Shown piece after piece: positions 1-8,853 of a stretch of 64,000 nucleotides of DNA (position 1 is its first letter; each line of letters opens with the position of its first letter). Under the pieces are notes generated by a model. The model was given only the letters and a program-made list of their open reading frames with translations, was not told the DNA's origin and did not search any database. This DNA is from Haloplanus sp. CK5-1 (lineage in GTDB: Archaea; Halobacteriota; Halobacteria; Halobacteriales; Haloferacaceae): the NCBI RefSeq assembly GCF_037201915.1, contig NZ_CP147505.1, forward strand, positions 2,480,001 through 2,544,000, given 5' to 3'. A program made the position numbers and the translations under genes.

Positions 1-151
1 GCCGGCACAGGTAGATGTCGTACTTGCCGACGAGTCCCTGCTTGCGGCCACACCGGCGACACTGGTGTCGCTCGTCGGTGCGGGGCGTGGCGTGCTCTCC
101 GGTCACGTCGCGGTCGTTCTGGGTCGTTGTCTCACTTTCGCTTTCGCTCAT
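1..151 (-). CDS. rps14: 30S ribosomal protein S14 (uS14), C-terminal part outside window
   Basis: Reading the minus strand from an ATG at 151 gives a Ser/Glu/Thr-rich start, then a [20 protein letters not shown]-type segment, the zinc-binding CxxC and GLVGKYDI signature of archaeal/eukaryotic uS14. The protein binds 16S rRNA in the head of the small subunit. The ATG overlaps the stop of the L5 gene by 4 bp (ATGA), as between most genes of this cluster. The reading frame leaves the window at base 1, so roughly the last third is missing. The N-terminal extension before the zinc motif is longer and more acidic than in non-halophiles. Confidence 0.9.
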   Translation of the reverse strand, partial: MSESESETTTQNDRDVTGEHATPRTDERHQCRRCGRKQGLVGKYDIYLCR

Positions 152-672
152 TCCGTTACCTCCACGTCGAAGGTGTCTTCGACGAATGCGACCGCGTCGG
201 CCGCGTCGAGTCGGTGCCCCGACGGGATCGATCGCGACATCTTGTCCCGCTTCGCGACCCGGTAGCCGGGGCGAACCAGGTTGACCGTCACGTCGAGCCC
301 GTAGATACCGATGTTCGGGTCGTACTCCTGGCTCGGGAACGCCGTGTGTTCCTCGATGCCGAAGCTGACGTTGCCCGTCTCGTCGAACTGCGAGGCAGAG
401 AGGTCCACCAGCGGCAGCGCCGTCCGGAGGAACTCTTCGGCCTCGTCGCCGCGGAGCGTCACCTTCGCGCCGATGGGGTCGCCCTCGCGGATGTTGAACT
501 CCTGGACCGTCCGCCGGGCGCTCGTTCGCACGCTCTGCTGTCCGGTGACGTCCTCGAGGATGTCCTCGGCGTCCGCGAGTTCGCGGCCACCTTCGCCGAC
601 ACCCATGTGGACGACGACCTTCTCGATGCGCGGTTCGCGCATCTCGTGGAAGTCCGCCCTGGACTCACTCAT
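148..672 (-). CDS. rpl5: 50S ribosomal protein L5 (uL5)
   Basis: A 174-residue uL5 that binds 5S rRNA in the central protuberance. It begins [19 protein letters not shown] and contains the conserved [11 protein letters not shown] and [19 protein letters not shown] segments of the archaeal family; length is normal. It overlaps the S4e stop upstream and the S14 start downstream by 4 bp each, so translational coupling is likely. No irregularity is seen apart from the acidic composition expected of a halophile. Confidence 0.95.
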   Translation of the reverse strand: MSESRADFHEMREPRIEKVVVHMGVGEGGRELADAEDILEDVTGQQSVRTSARRTVQEFNIREGDPIGAKVTLRGDEAEEFLRTALPLVDLSASQFDETGNVSFGIEEHTAFPSQEYDPNIGIYGLDVTVNLVRPGYRVAKRDKMSRSIPSGHRLDAADAVAFVEDTFDVEVTE

Positions 673-1430
673 TCGTCGTCACCTCCGTCGGACTCCGTCC
701 GACTTGCTGCCGACTCGTCGTCGGCACCTCCGTCGGTGAAGTTCTCATCGATCACGACGACGTACTCCTCGATCGTCTCGAAGCCGTCGCCGTCGTCCTG
801 CGTGACGGTGACGGCGTTGTCGCCGCTACCGGGCGTGACGGTGATCGTGTCGATCTCGCCGATCTCGCCGGCGTGACTGCCGGCGACGGCGGTCACGAGC
901 GCGCCCTCCTCGTAGACGAAGTGGGCAACGATCTCCTTGGTCTCGTTGTCGATCACGAGCGATTCGCCGGGCGAGTAGGTCCCAGCCTCCGCCTCGTCGA
1001 CGCGAAGGGTCGCGCCGTCGTGGAGGGTGAGCTGGAACGCACCGCCGGTCACCTGCGTCTTCCGAACGATCTTGCCGAGGCGGCTGTCCGCCGCGTCGGC
1101 GTCGATGGGCGTCAGCGCGAGCCGACCGCCCTCGTCGGGGAACACGCGGTAGAACTCCTCGCGCTCCGCGAACGCCAGGATGTCGAACATCCCGATCGGT
1201 CGCTCGACGTCGGAGACGGCGTCGCCGTTCACCAGGACGCTGTCCTGATTGAGTGCGTAGTTGGCCTCCTTGCGGGAGTCGGCGTAACCGAGCACGTCCC
1301 GCAGGACGATCAGCAGGGGAACCCCCGCCTCGCCGTGCGGGCCGGCTCCGGCCTTGACCGTCCACGTCGCAGTCTTCCGTTCGACCGGCCAGGATTTCGG
1401 CACCGAGAGTCGTTTCTGGTGTCGCGTCAT
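669..1430 (-). CDS. rps4e: 30S ribosomal protein S4e (eS4)
   Basis: A 253-residue archaeal/eukaryotic-specific small-subunit protein. It starts [19 protein letters not shown]. An S4-type RNA-binding region follows (about residues 40-100), then the central eS4 domain and a KOW-like segment near residues 180-195 ([10 protein letters not shown]). The C-terminal ~25 residues are a halophile-type acidic tail rich in Asp, Glu and Gly. The gene overlaps L24 upstream and L5 downstream by 4 bp, its standard place in archaeal spc operons. Confidence 0.95.
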   Translation of the reverse strand: MTRHQKRLSVPKSWPVERKTATWTVKAGAGPHGEAGVPLLIVLRDVLGYADSRKEANYALNQDSVLVNGDAVSDVERPIGMFDILAFAEREEFYRVFPDEGGRLALTPIDADAADSRLGKIVRKTQVTGGAFQLTLHDGATLRVDEAEAGTYSPGESLVIDNETKEIVAHFVYEEGALVTAVAGSHAGEIGEIDTITVTPGSGDNAVTVTQDDGDGFETIEEYVVVIDENFTDGGADDESAASRTESDGGDDE

Positions 1431-1783
1431 TCGCTATCCTCCTCCAGGCGCGCCTGCCGCCGTTCGTCCTCCAGGTCCAGGTCGGTCACGCGAAGGTTGC
1501 TCGCGTCTAGGGGCCGGGGCACTTCCTCGCCGTCGGCCTTCTCGACGGTCACGTCCTCGACGTGGACGACCTCCTCCGCGAGGTCTACGGCGATCACTTC
1601 GGCTTCCTCGCCGGCGTGGTCGCCGCGGAGCACCTCGACGGTGTCGCCCGCGTTGACGCGGACGTTACGCTGCCCGTACTCCTCGCGGAGGTCGTCGGCC
1701 AGCGTCGCACGAACCTGGTCGTGTCGCTCGTGCAGGGGCGCCGTTCGCTTCCGTGTGCGCTCTTTGTGTGGCTGTCGAGTCAT
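1427..1783 (-). CDS. rpl24: 50S ribosomal protein L24 (uL24)
   Basis: Taking the ATG at 1783 gives 118 residues beginning [20 protein letters not shown], the basic N terminus of archaeal uL24. A KOW motif follows around residues 45-65 ([20 protein letters not shown]). uL24 starts large-subunit assembly near the exit tunnel. An upstream in-frame extension exists but is a shadow of the L14 gene; the ATGA overlap with the L14 stop decides this start. The C terminus is acidic ([16 protein letters not shown]). Confidence 0.93.
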   Translation of the reverse strand: MTRQPHKERTRKRTAPLHERHDQVRATLADDLREEYGQRNVRVNAGDTVEVLRGDHAGEEAEVIAVDLAEEVVHVEDVTVEKADGEEVPRPLDASNLRVTDLDLEDERRQARLEEDSE

Positions 1784-2178
1784 ACGATCATGGTCGCTGT
1801 CGATGCGATGCTCCCGAAGCGTTCGGCGACTTCGCGCGCGACGGGACCCTTGATCTCGGTCCCGCGAGGCTCCTCCATGTCGTCGATGACGACGGCGGCG
1901 TTGTCCTCGAACTTCACGCGCGTGCCGCTGGGGCGACGGATGGGCTTGCGCTGGCGGACGACGACCGCCTCCAGCACCTGACGCCGCATCTCCGGCGTAC
2001 CCTTGGTGACCGAGACGGTCACCTTGTCGCCGATGCCCGCTTTGGGGTGTCGGTTCTTCGTTCCGGAGTAGCCCGCGACGCTGATGACCTTCAGTTCGCG
2101 CGCTCCGGTGTTGTCCGCACAGTTGATGAGCGACCCCTTGGCGAGGCCACGGGTGACGTCGGCCTTCAGCGCCTCCAT
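1780..2178 (-). CDS. rpl14: 50S ribosomal protein L14 (uL14)
   Basis: A 132-residue uL14 located at the intersubunit bridge region. Visible signatures are the [20 protein letters not shown] block and the [19 protein letters not shown] block of archaeal L14. The ATG at 2178 is preferred to an in-frame GTG one codon earlier because it forms the usual ATGA overlap with the S17 stop. Length is normal and there is no anomaly. Confidence 0.95.
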   Translation of the reverse strand: MEALKADVTRGLAKGSLINCADNTGARELKVISVAGYSGTKNRHPKAGIGDKVTVSVTKGTPEMRRQVLEAVVVRQRKPIRRPSGTRVKFEDNAAVVIDDMEEPRGTEIKGPVAREVAERFGSIASTATMIV

Positions 2179-2504
2179 CACTCGTCACCTCCCAGTCGCT
2201 CGACGACCACGTGTGATTTGGTCTTCGAGAGGGGTCGCGTCTCCGCGATCCGGACCGTGTCGCCCTCCTCGAGGCCCAGGCACGGGGGTGCGTGGGCCGG
2301 GATGCGACTCCGGCGTTTCATGTATCGGTCGTACTTGGGAACGCGAACGTCGTACTCGCGTTCGACGACGACCGTCTTTTCCATTGCTGTGGAGGCGACC
2401 GTGCCCTCCAGCGTCTGTCCGCGCACGGCCAACGAGCCGTGGAACGGACAGTGCTGGTCGGAGCAGGCCTCCTCCGGTTCGGTTACGTTCAGTCCTATCG
2501 CCAT
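2178..2504 (-). CDS. rps17: 30S ribosomal protein S17 (uS17)
   Basis: A 108-residue archaeal uS17 with the N-terminal [17 protein letters not shown] segment found in archaeal and eukaryotic members. An OB-fold core follows ([19 protein letters not shown] and the [15 protein letters not shown] motif). It binds 16S rRNA helices early in assembly. The start overlaps the RNase P component 1 gene by 10 bp and the stop overlaps L14. Length and motifs are normal. Confidence 0.95.
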   Translation of the reverse strand: MAIGLNVTEPEEACSDQHCPFHGSLAVRGQTLEGTVASTAMEKTVVVEREYDVRVPKYDRYMKRRSRIPAHAPPCLGLEEGDTVRIAETRPLSKTKSHVVVERLGGDE

Positions 2505-2890
2505 GTGGGTTCACCTGCCTTCTCGGTTCGCAGTTCGGGTCGTGAGAGCAGTCGTGCGCCATCCACCGTAACGTAGGCCACGGCCTCGCAACCGCCCGAC
2601 TGACTGGCCCGGAGGCCGGCAGTTTCCGACGGAAGTTCGGTCGCGGTCCCCGACGCCTTCCCGGCGTCGGCGGCTTCATCTGTGCGCTCGCGTGGCAGGG
2701 CAAATTCGAACGTCGCTCCCCGCTTGGGGAGTTGCCACACCCGATCCCCCTCGGCCAGCGACAGCGTCCGCATCGTCTCGCTTACGACGCGGCCGCCGAT
2801 CCCGACGGCGTCGGGATTCGTCGACTCGACGACCCGCGCGTGCAGGCCGTTGAGTTCGTGTCTGGTCAGGGTCTCGGGTGTGAGCGCCAT
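2495..2890 (-). CDS. rnp1: Ribonuclease P protein component 1 (Rpp29/Pop4 family)
   Basis: A 131-residue protein in the position between L29 and S17 where archaea encode the Rpp29 subunit of RNase P, the enzyme that trims the 5' leader of pre-tRNAs. The [20 protein letters not shown] start and the later [17 protein letters not shown] segment fit the Sm-like Rpp29 fold. Residues ~70-100 hold a Gly/Ala/Ser/Thr-rich insertion, a halophile feature. It overlaps L29 by 1 bp and S17 by 10 bp, suggesting co-expression of tRNA maturation and ribosome synthesis. Confidence 0.88.
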   Translation of the reverse strand: MALTPETLTRHELNGLHARVVESTNPDAVGIGGRVVSETMRTLSLAEGDRVWQLPKRGATFEFALPRERTDEAADAGKASGTATELPSETAGLRASQSGGCEAVAYVTVDGARLLSRPELRTEKAGEPTWR

Positions 2891-3096
2891 TATTCGAAGT
2901 CGCCTTCCTCGCCCTGGATCGTCTTGATCCGGGCGATCGTCTTCTTCAGTTCGCTGATGCGCGAGGGACTCTCGGGCATCCCGCCGGCGGCCTGGACGGC
3001 CTTGGCGTTCAGCAGTTCCGTCTCGAGGTCCTCGAGTTCCGCCTCGCGCTCTGCGGGCGTCATGTCGCGGATCTCCTCGACGTGGAGGATCGCCAT
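2890..3096 (-). CDS. rpl29: 50S ribosomal protein L29 (uL29)
   Basis: A 68-residue two-helix uL29 beginning MAILHVEEIRDMTPAEREAE. The segment ELLNAKAVQAAGGMPESPSR, followed by ISELKKTIARIKTI, is the archaeal L29 pattern with the GG(M/A) turn between helices. It sits at the peptide exit tunnel beside L23. The gene abuts S3 (shared base at 3096) and RNase P component 1. Normal size. Confidence 0.95.
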   Translation of the reverse strand: MAILHVEEIRDMTPAEREAELEDLETELLNAKAVQAAGGMPESPSRISELKKTIARIKTIQGEEGDFE

Positions 3097-4034
3097 TATG
3101 CGTCCTCCTCCTCGTCGGCGTCCGCGTCTTCCATCTCCTCGACGAGGTCCGCGGCTTCGTCCATCGTCTCCTCGTCGACGTCCTCGTCGTCGTCGTCAGC
3201 GTCCTCGGCCTCGTCGGCCTCGTCCGCGTCCTCCGGCTCCTCCTCGTCGGGGAGTTCCTCCTCGACGACTTCCTCGACGATCTCCTCGTCGAGGCCCTCG
3301 TCGAGGTCCTCGGGCGTCTCGGTCGGGACGTCGACGTCCTCGTCCTCGCCGACGTCGGGGATCTCCTCGGGCTCTTCCTCGAGGAGGTCCTCGACGCCCT
3401 CGCCGGTCTCTGCGGCCTGCTCGACGGGTTCCACGTCGGCGTCCTCGGCGATCTCGAAGTCGTCGGGCAGTTCCGCGCCCGGCGGGATGATCTTCACCGT
3501 CACGCCGATGGTGCCGAGTTTCATCACGGCGACGCCCTGTCCCTCGTCGACGATCGACTCGGCGGGTTCGCCGTTGTGCTTGATGTAGCCGCGGTTGAAC
3601 TTCTCGACGCGGCTCCGTGCGCCGGTGACCTTCCCGGAGAGGACGATCTCGGCGCCGAGTGCGCCGGCCTCCATGATCCGGTCGATGGTCGTGTGACCCG
3701 CCTTGCGGAAGTACCAGCCGCGCTCGAGGGCGTTGGCCAGGCGGTCCGCGACGATGCGGGCGTTGAGGTCCGGTTCGTCGACCTCCTGGACGTCGATCTG
3801 GGGGTCGTCGAGGTCGAACCGCTCTTCGAGTTCGGTGGTCACCTTGCGGATATTCTTCCCACCCTTGCCGATGACCATGCCGGGCTTCTCGGCCTTGAGG
3901 ACGATCTGGGTCCCCATCGGGGTCTTGGCGACGTCCATGCCGCCGTAGCCCGCACGGCCGAGTTCGTCGGCGAAGAACTCGTCGATCTGGGAGCGCTGCA
4001 GCCCGTTCTCGATGAACTGATGTTCGTCAGCCAT
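3096..4034 (-). CDS. rps3: 30S ribosomal protein S3 (uS3) with long acidic tail
   Basis: A 312-residue uS3. The N-terminal half holds the KH domain (about residues 18-90, with VIGKGGKNIRKV near 60). The uS3 C-terminal domain follows to about residue 195 (AGHTTIDRIMEAGALGAEIV, SGKVTGARSR). Residues ~215-312 are almost purely Asp/Glu with Val and Ala, making the protein ~100 residues longer than a minimal uS3. Acidic S3 tails are known in haloarchaea; this one is at the long end. uS3 lines the mRNA entry site. It sits between L22 and L29 without gaps. Confidence 0.95.
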   Translation of the reverse strand: MADEHQFIENGLQRSQIDEFFADELGRAGYGGMDVAKTPMGTQIVLKAEKPGMVIGKGGKNIRKVTTELEERFDLDDPQIDVQEVDEPDLNARIVADRLANALERGWYFRKAGHTTIDRIMEAGALGAEIVLSGKVTGARSRVEKFNRGYIKHNGEPAESIVDEGQGVAVMKLGTIGVTVKIIPPGAELPDDFEIAEDADVEPVEQAAETGEGVEDLLEEEPEEIPDVGEDEDVDVPTETPEDLDEGLDEEIVEEVVEEELPDEEEPEDADEADEAEDADDDDEDVDEETMDEAADLVEEMEDADADEEEDA

Positions 4035-4495
4035 TATTCGTCGTCCTCCTCGATGATCAGTTCCACGTCACAGAGCGTGGTGTTCCACGGGTCCGCGCGA
4101 CCGAACGCGCGGGGCTTGCGGCCCTGGCGCTCGCCGACCTTGTGGGCGGCGACGTGTTTGATCGTCATCGACTCGCCGTCGAACCCCTGTTCGTCGGCGT
4201 TGTTGCTCGCGTTCGTGAGCAGTTTCTGGAAGTCCTTGCTGGCCTTCTCGGGGTAGCGACCGGCGTCCCAGCCGTCGATGTCGCTCCGGTGACCGACACC
4301 GGTGTTGTGCTGTTTGAACGGGACCGACCGCTCTTCGTCGATGACTGCCTGGAGGTACTCCTGGGCGTCGCCGACGGTCATTCCCTTGATCTGCCGGGCG
4401 ATGGCCTTGCTGTGCTTGATGCTGATGGGCCGCTCTCGGAGCATCGCCTTGGCGGTCGTCTCCGGGTCGGCCTCGACGCTGTAGTTGATTCCCAT
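4034..4495 (-). CDS. rpl22: 50S ribosomal protein L22 (uL22)
   Basis: A 153-residue archaeal uL22 starting MGINYSVEADPETTAKAMLR. It contains the RPISIKHSKAIARQIKGMTV helix and a VGHRSDIDGWDAGRYPEKA segment typical of the archaeal/eukaryotic form. A C-terminal hairpin region (GRKPRAFGRADPWNTTLCDV) reaches into the exit tunnel. Its stop abuts the S3 start (shared base), and 3 bp separate it from S19. Normal. Confidence 0.95.
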   Translation of the reverse strand: MGINYSVEADPETTAKAMLRERPISIKHSKAIARQIKGMTVGDAQEYLQAVIDEERSVPFKQHNTGVGHRSDIDGWDAGRYPEKASKDFQKLLTNASNNADEQGFDGESMTIKHVAAHKVGERQGRKPRAFGRADPWNTTLCDVELIIEEDDE

Positions 4496-4498
4496 GTG

Positions 4499-4921
4499 TT
4501 ACTTGAGTGGCACGAACTTCGAGGACCGTGTCGCGCCGATACCGGCCTGCCCGTGTTCGACCGAGGTCCGGGTGAGCTGGAACTCGCCGAGGTAGTGTCC
4601 GATCATCTCGGGTTCGACCGCGACGCGCTGGAACGCCTGGCCGTTGTACACCTCGAAGGTCAGTCCGACCATCTCGGGGACGATCGGCATGTCCCGTCGG
4701 TGGGTCCGGATGGGGTCGTTGGCCGTCTCCTCCTCGCCGGCCTCGCGGGCGCGGTCGAGGAGCTTCTCGTGTTCGAGCGACAGGCCTCGAGTGATGGTTC
4801 GCCGCTGTCGAGCGGGGAGCAGTTCCGCGACCTCGTCGAGCGACATTGACTGCAGCTCGTCGAGCGTGTGACCGCGGTAGGTGAACTCACCTTCGCGGCC
4901 GGTTCGGTATTCGGAACTCAT
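4499..4921 (-). CDS. rps19: 30S ribosomal protein S19 (uS19)
   Basis: A 140-residue uS19 with the archaeal N-terminal extension ([19 protein letters not shown], then [15 protein letters not shown]). The conserved [20 protein letters not shown] and [13 protein letters not shown] motifs of the family follow. It contacts 16S rRNA in the head together with S13. The start shares one base with the L2 stop. Length and motifs are normal. Confidence 0.95.
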   Translation of the reverse strand: MSSEYRTGREGEFTYRGHTLDELQSMSLDEVAELLPARQRRTITRGLSLEHEKLLDRAREAGEEETANDPIRTHRRDMPIVPEMVGLTFEVYNGQAFQRVAVEPEMIGHYLGEFQLTRTSVEHGQAGIGATRSSKFVPLK

Positions 4922-5643
4922 TATTTGTTACCTCCGCGACCGGTTCGCTTCGAGGCGATGTCGCCCACTTTCCGTCCCGGCGGGGCATCCCGTGAGACGG
5001 ACTTGGGCTGGCCGGGGTGCTGGCGGCCGCCGCCACCGAACGGGTGGTCGACGGCGTTCATAGCCACCCCGCGAACCCGCGGGTACTTCGTCCCTCGGGC
5101 TTTCATCTTGTGGTGCTTGTTGCCGGCCTTGACGAACGGCTTTTCGGTTCGCCCGCCGCCCGCGACCACGCCGACCGTCGCCCGGCAGTCCGGGTTGAGA
5201 CGCTTGACCTGGCCGCTCGGCAGTTTCACGACCGCGACGCGTTTGTCGTGAGTCATGAGTTGGGCGCTCGTCCCCGAAGCTCGGGCGAACTTGCCGCCGT
5301 CGCCGGGGCTACTCTCGACGTTACACACCGGCACGCCCTCCGGGATCTCCGCCAGCGGGAGCGTGTTCCCGGGCTTGATCTCCGCGGAGACGCCGACCTG
5401 AATGGTCTCGCCGACGGTCACGCCCTCGGGCGCGAGGATCAGACGTCGGTCGCCGTCCTCGAACTCGACGTCCGCGATCGGTGCCGAGCGCGCCGGGTCG
5501 TGTTCGATGCCGACGATTTCGCCGGCCGTCGTGTCGCGCTGTTCGTCCTTCTTGTGCTCGAGATTCGCCTTGTAGCGGTGGCTCGGGGCACGGAACGTCG
5601 GTCCCCCGCGGCCACGCCGTTGGCCTTGAATGCGTCGTCCCAT
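4921..5643 (-). CDS. rpl2: 50S ribosomal protein L2 (uL2)
   Basis: A 240-residue uL2 beginning [20 protein letters not shown]. It carries the family signature around [16 protein letters not shown]-like sequence (here [20 protein letters not shown]), close to the peptidyl-transferase centre, where the conserved His is needed for peptide-bond formation. The ATG at 5643 is chosen because the longer frame upstream is an L23 shadow. It lies 1 bp after L23. Confidence 0.95.
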   Translation of the reverse strand: MGRRIQGQRRGRGGPTFRAPSHRYKANLEHKKDEQRDTTAGEIVGIEHDPARSAPIADVEFEDGDRRLILAPEGVTVGETIQVGVSAEIKPGNTLPLAEIPEGVPVCNVESSPGDGGKFARASGTSAQLMTHDKRVAVVKLPSGQVKRLNPDCRATVGVVAGGGRTEKPFVKAGNKHHKMKARGTKYPRVRGVAMNAVDHPFGGGGRQHPGQPKSVSRDAPPGRKVGDIASKRTGRGGNK

Positions 5644-5644
5644 C

Positions 5645-5899
5645 TTAGAACACCCCGATCCGCGAGGCGATTTCCTGTGCGTCGTCGTCCGCCGAGAGCT
5701 GCACGACCGCCTTCTTCTCGCCACGGGCGGTGATCTGCGTGTTCACCTTCGTGACCGTCACGTCGTAGCGCGACTCGATGGCGTCCGTGATCTCGGGCTT
5801 GTTCGCGTCGATGTCGACGATGAACTGGAGCTTGTTGTCGAAGTCCATCTCGTCCATCGCCTTCTCGGTCACCAACGGGTGCTCGATGATCGAACTCAT
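5645..5899 (-). CDS. rpl23: 50S ribosomal protein L23 (uL23)
   Basis: An 84-residue uL23 starting MSSIIEHPLVTEKAMDEMD, with the family's LQFIVDIDANKPEITDAIE helix-strand unit and a VTVTKVNTQITARGEKKAVV hairpin. It forms the docking site for SRP at the tunnel exit. The start overlaps the L4 stop by 4 bp; the in-frame upstream extension is rejected as an L4 shadow. Confidence 0.94.
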   Translation of the reverse strand: MSSIIEHPLVTEKAMDEMDFDNKLQFIVDIDANKPEITDAIESRYDVTVTKVNTQITARGEKKAVVQLSADDDAQEIASRIGVF

Positions 5900-6642
5900 C
5901 GGTCGGCCACCTCCGCCACCGCACTCTCGGTCCACAGCGTGAGTCGGCCGGCGTCGGTGCCGGGAGCGAGCTCCTCGGCGTTGACCTCCGCCGCGGTCGT
6001 CACGTCCGCGCCTGCGAGGTTGCGCGCCGCCTTCGACGGCTCCTCGCTCGTCACGAACAGGATCGACGAGGGTTCGCGGTACTTCCGGCCACGGGCCTTG
6101 CCCTGTCCGGCCTTGACCGATCGCCCCTCGTCGGCGCGTTCGACGTCCGCGTGGACGCCCAGCGACTCGAGGAGATCGACGACCTCGCGGGTCTTGACCA
6201 GGTCCTCGAACTCGTCGTCGACGACCAGCGGGAGGTCGAGGTCCTCGTCGAACTCGTGGCCGCGTTCGGCCACGCGGTCGGCGTCGGTCGTCGCCGCGAT
6301 GGCCGACCGGATCGCCAGCTTTCGCTCCTTGTCGTTGATTCCCTTGCCCTGGTCCTTCTCCGCTTTCGGTGGGTGTGCCTTGCGCCCGCCGACGGTCTGG
6401 GGCACGCGGGCCCCCTGCCCGTTCTCGCGTGGCACATGGGCCATACCGCGGCCGCTACCGAAGGACTCCGCCGGGGTTCGCAGCCCGGCGTAGGGGTCGG
6501 CTCCGTACGCCTGCTTTCGGTTCGCCTGTGCGGCCAGGACGGCACGCTTGATGAGGTCCGGCCGGTAGGCCGTCTCGAAGACCTCGGGGAGGTCCACCGT
6601 GCCCGCATCCTCGCCGTTCAGATCGCGTACTGTTGCTTGCAT
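5896..6642 (-). CDS. rpl4: 50S ribosomal protein L4 (uL4)
   Basis: A 248-residue archaeal uL4. It starts MQATVRDLNGEDAGTVDLPE. The long basic loop that lines the exit tunnel is visible (GSGRGMAHVPRENGQGARVP, then GGRKAHPPKAEKD) around residues 60-100. It lies 3 bp after L3 and overlaps L23 by 4 bp. Length is typical for archaea. Confidence 0.95.
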   Translation of the reverse strand: MQATVRDLNGEDAGTVDLPEVFETAYRPDLIKRAVLAAQANRKQAYGADPYAGLRTPAESFGSGRGMAHVPRENGQGARVPQTVGGRKAHPPKAEKDQGKGINDKERKLAIRSAIAATTDADRVAERGHEFDEDLDLPLVVDDEFEDLVKTREVVDLLESLGVHADVERADEGRSVKAGQGKARGRKYREPSSILFVTSEEPSKAARNLAGADVTTAAEVNAEELAPGTDAGRLTLWTESAVAEVADR

Positions 6643-6645
6643 TGG

Positions 6646-7662
6646 TTATCCCTGGTTGGATGCGGTCGAAACGTAGCGCACCTCGGGGTCGAGGCGCGGT
6701 TGGTCGGTCGGTCGGATGGCCGGGCGGAAGCGCAGGAGGCGCTGGTCCGGCCCCGGCAGCGAGCCCTTGACGAGCGCGTACGGCCCGTCGACCTCGCCGT
6801 AGTTGACGAAGCCGCCGTCGACGGAGGGTTCGTCGCCGTCGCCGACGTCGATCAGGCGCTTGTTGAGCTCCGTCCGCTGGTGGTAGCCCGTCTGCCCCTG
6901 CTGGGGAACCGTCGAGCGCACGCGGGACGGGTTCCACGGACCGAGGTTCCCGATGCGTCGTCGCCACCCCTGGCGGGCGTGTTTGCCCTTCCGCTTCTGG
7001 ACGCCCCAGCGCTTGACCGGACCCTGGGTGCCCTTGCCTTTCGTGATGCCGCTCGCGTCCATGTACTCGCCCGCACGGAACACGTCGGCCATGGCGTGCT
7101 CGCCGCCGTCCTCGACGAGGTCCAGCGCGAAGTCGACGCGCTCGTCGAGCGAACCGCCGCCCACGCGCGTCTCCATCACGTCGGGTTTCTTCTTCGGGAC
7201 GTTCGCCAAATCGCTCGGCGTCGTGTGGGTGATGACCCGCAGGTCGTCGACCGCACCGCGCTCGACGGCCTCGCGGAGCGACTCGGCGTCGTCCTCGAAG
7301 CTGTCTTCGGCCGGCAGGTCGAGCGTGCGGTCGAGTTCCGGGTGGAACTCGTCGGTCCACACTTCGGTTGCCGGCTTCAGTCCGTACGACGTCTGTTCGT
7401 AGGCTCGCAGGGCGACGGCGCGCATCGGTGGCGTCTCGACGACGGTCACCGGGACCGACTCCTCCATCCCTTCGCGGGGGGAGTTGGCCTCGTCGTTGAC
7501 CATGACGACGTGGGTCATTCCGGCCTTGTAGCCGGCGAACCCCTGCAGCGCAGGGGCGCCCTCGTCGTCGGGCCACGAGCGGATACGCGGGACTTCGCTG
7601 GTCGCGCGCTTGCGCGGGCCGAATCCCATCGAGCCTTTTCGTGGTCTGCTTGGTTGTGGCAT
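6646..7662 (-). CDS. rpl3: 50S ribosomal protein L3 (uL3)
   Basis: A 338-residue archaeal uL3. It begins MPQPSRPRKGSMGFGPRKRA, shows FAGYKAGMTHVV near residue 43, and carries the loop with GITKGKGTQGPVKRWGVQKR that reaches the peptidyl-transferase centre. It is one of two proteins that start 50S assembly. It is the first ribosomal protein gene of the cluster and follows the SPOUT methyltransferase gene by 4 bp, so both probably share one transcript. Confidence 0.95.
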   Translation of the reverse strand: MPQPSRPRKGSMGFGPRKRATSEVPRIRSWPDDEGAPALQGFAGYKAGMTHVVMVNDEANSPREGMEESVPVTVVETPPMRAVALRAYEQTSYGLKPATEVWTDEFHPELDRTLDLPAEDSFEDDAESLREAVERGAVDDLRVITHTTPSDLANVPKKKPDVMETRVGGGSLDERVDFALDLVEDGGEHAMADVFRAGEYMDASGITKGKGTQGPVKRWGVQKRKGKHARQGWRRRIGNLGPWNPSRVRSTVPQQGQTGYHQRTELNKRLIDVGDGDEPSVDGGFVNYGEVDGPYALVKGSLPGPDQRLLRFRPAIRPTDQPRLDPEVRYVSTASNQG

Positions 7663-7666
7663 GGAT

Positions 7667-8509
7667 TTACTCCGTGAGTGTCAGGGGGGCGAGCGACGCG
7701 AACATCGCCTCCTCGGTTCGCACCGTCTCGCTCCCCTGTCGCGGAATCGTATTCAGCCAGAGGTCGAACCCCGGTCCGGGTTCGACGTCCGTGTCGCCCG
7801 CTCGGGCGACGTCCTCGACCGATACGTCGAGGATCGCCGGAAGCCCGCGGCCCGGCGCGCCGAAGGCGACGGTCATGTCGCCCGCACGTCCGGCCATGTC
7901 GGCCAATCGATCGACCGACAGCGGCGTCCCGTGACGGGACGTCGCGATTCGGAGCCCCGCGTCGGGGCGTCCCAGCGCTTCCGACAGGTCCGCGCGCCGA
8001 ACCGCGAACCCCGGTGGGGGCTCGTCGACGATTCGGGCGCGGACCGGTTCTCTCGAAGAGATCCTGATGGCGACGCGCTCTCCAACGCTCGCCTCCATCC
8101 CGTCAGGGAGGAGGAGGGAGATCGGGTGTTGCAGTGCGCAATTGACCCGAACGCGGCCGTCAGGTCCGACCTCGGTCACGATTCCTTCTTGCAACGACCC
8201 CGGACGATCAGGTCCGGAGCCGGTCCGTGACGAGATGCGGAGGGGCGGCAACACGCCGGCGTACTCCAGTTCGTCCCGCCGGCCCCACGCCTCCTTTCGG
8301 AGGTAGGGGGGCGTGGCGGCGTACCGGAGCACGACCTCGACGAACCCGCCTCCCCAGCGCCGTTCGCCGTCTTCGTCGGGGAAGACGACGAGGCGGTCCG
8401 CCCGGAACACCGTCGCCGCGCGGGCGACGTAACCGAGTTTGCGAGTCGCCTCGCGTTTGTCCTCGGCTTCCCGGACGAGGGAAGACGGCACGAGCACACC
8501 GAGCGTCAT
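7667..8509 (-). CDS. SPOUT-family RNA methyltransferase (C9orf114/SPOUT1-like)
   Basis: A 280-residue protein beginning MTLGVLVPSSLVREAEDKRE. The N terminus and the C-terminal knot-like part (GDMTVAFGAPGRGLPAIL, then GFDLWLNTIPRQGSETVRTE) match the archaeal SPOUT methyltransferase family routinely found ahead of L3. A central OB-like insertion lies around residues 100-165. The substrate is probably a uridine in 23S rRNA, by analogy with characterised members; this is inference. It is the first gene of the ribosomal operon, followed by L3 after 4 bp. Confidence 0.8.
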   Translation of the reverse strand: MTLGVLVPSSLVREAEDKREATRKLGYVARAATVFRADRLVVFPDEDGERRWGGGFVEVVLRYAATPPYLRKEAWGRRDELEYAGVLPPLRISSRTGSGPDRPGSLQEGIVTEVGPDGRVRVNCALQHPISLLLPDGMEASVGERVAIRISSREPVRARIVDEPPPGFAVRRADLSEALGRPDAGLRIATSRHGTPLSVDRLADMAGRAGDMTVAFGAPGRGLPAILDVSVEDVARAGDTDVEPGPGFDLWLNTIPRQGSETVRTEEAMFASLAPLTLTE

Positions 8510-8559
8510 GCCGGGCCTTTCCGCGTCACGTCACTAGACTGTGCCATTCGTACCGCATC

Positions 8560-8575
8560 CTCCTGTAAAAGGGTA
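8560..8575 (-). promoter_or_regulatory. Probable TATA box of the ribosomal operon
   Basis: On the minus strand the sequence CCCTTTTACAGGAGG lies about 55-60 bp before the SPOUT methyltransferase start. It is the only TA-rich stretch in a GC-rich upstream region, so it is the best box A candidate for the whole cluster. No Shine-Dalgarno sequence is close to the ATG at 8509. Confidence 0.35.
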
Positions 8576-8680
8576 GCGGAAATCGGTTCGGGCTGTGAGC
8601 CGCTCACACGCCGAGAGACGCCGGTTCGTGGGGAGTTCTCGCACGACACGCTCCCCCACGCCTGCCCCGGATTTCGGAAC

Positions 8681-8690
8681 GCTTAATAAT
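8681..8690 (+). promoter_or_regulatory. TATA box of tRNA-Gly
   Basis: GCTTAATAAT is centred about 33 bp before the mature tRNA 5' end, the expected position of an archaeal box A for a tRNA gene. The surroundings are GC-rich. Confidence 0.6.
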
Positions 8691-8718
8691 CCGACCCCGG
8701 TTGGTGTAACTGCGAAGC

Positions 8719-8789
8719 GCGCTGGTAGTGTAGTGGTATCACGTGACCTTGCCATGGTCACAACCTGGGTTCAAATCCCAGCCAGCGCA
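8719..8789 (+). tRNA. tRNA-Gly (GCC anticodon)
   Basis: A 71-nt cloverleaf. The acceptor stem GCGCTGG pairs with CCAGCGC, followed by discriminator A. The anticodon stem TGACC/GGTCA encloses loop TTGCCAT with anticodon GCC. The T arm is CTGGG-TTCAAAT-CCCAG. CCA is not encoded. It lies upstream of a degenerate copy of its own 3' half (8854-8884) and an IS6 element. Confidence 0.95.
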
Positions 8790-8853
8790 TTCCTGCGGCC
8801 TTCTTCCTCCCGAATTCCGCCGTTTTCGCTGGGAGCAATGAATGTACGTTACA

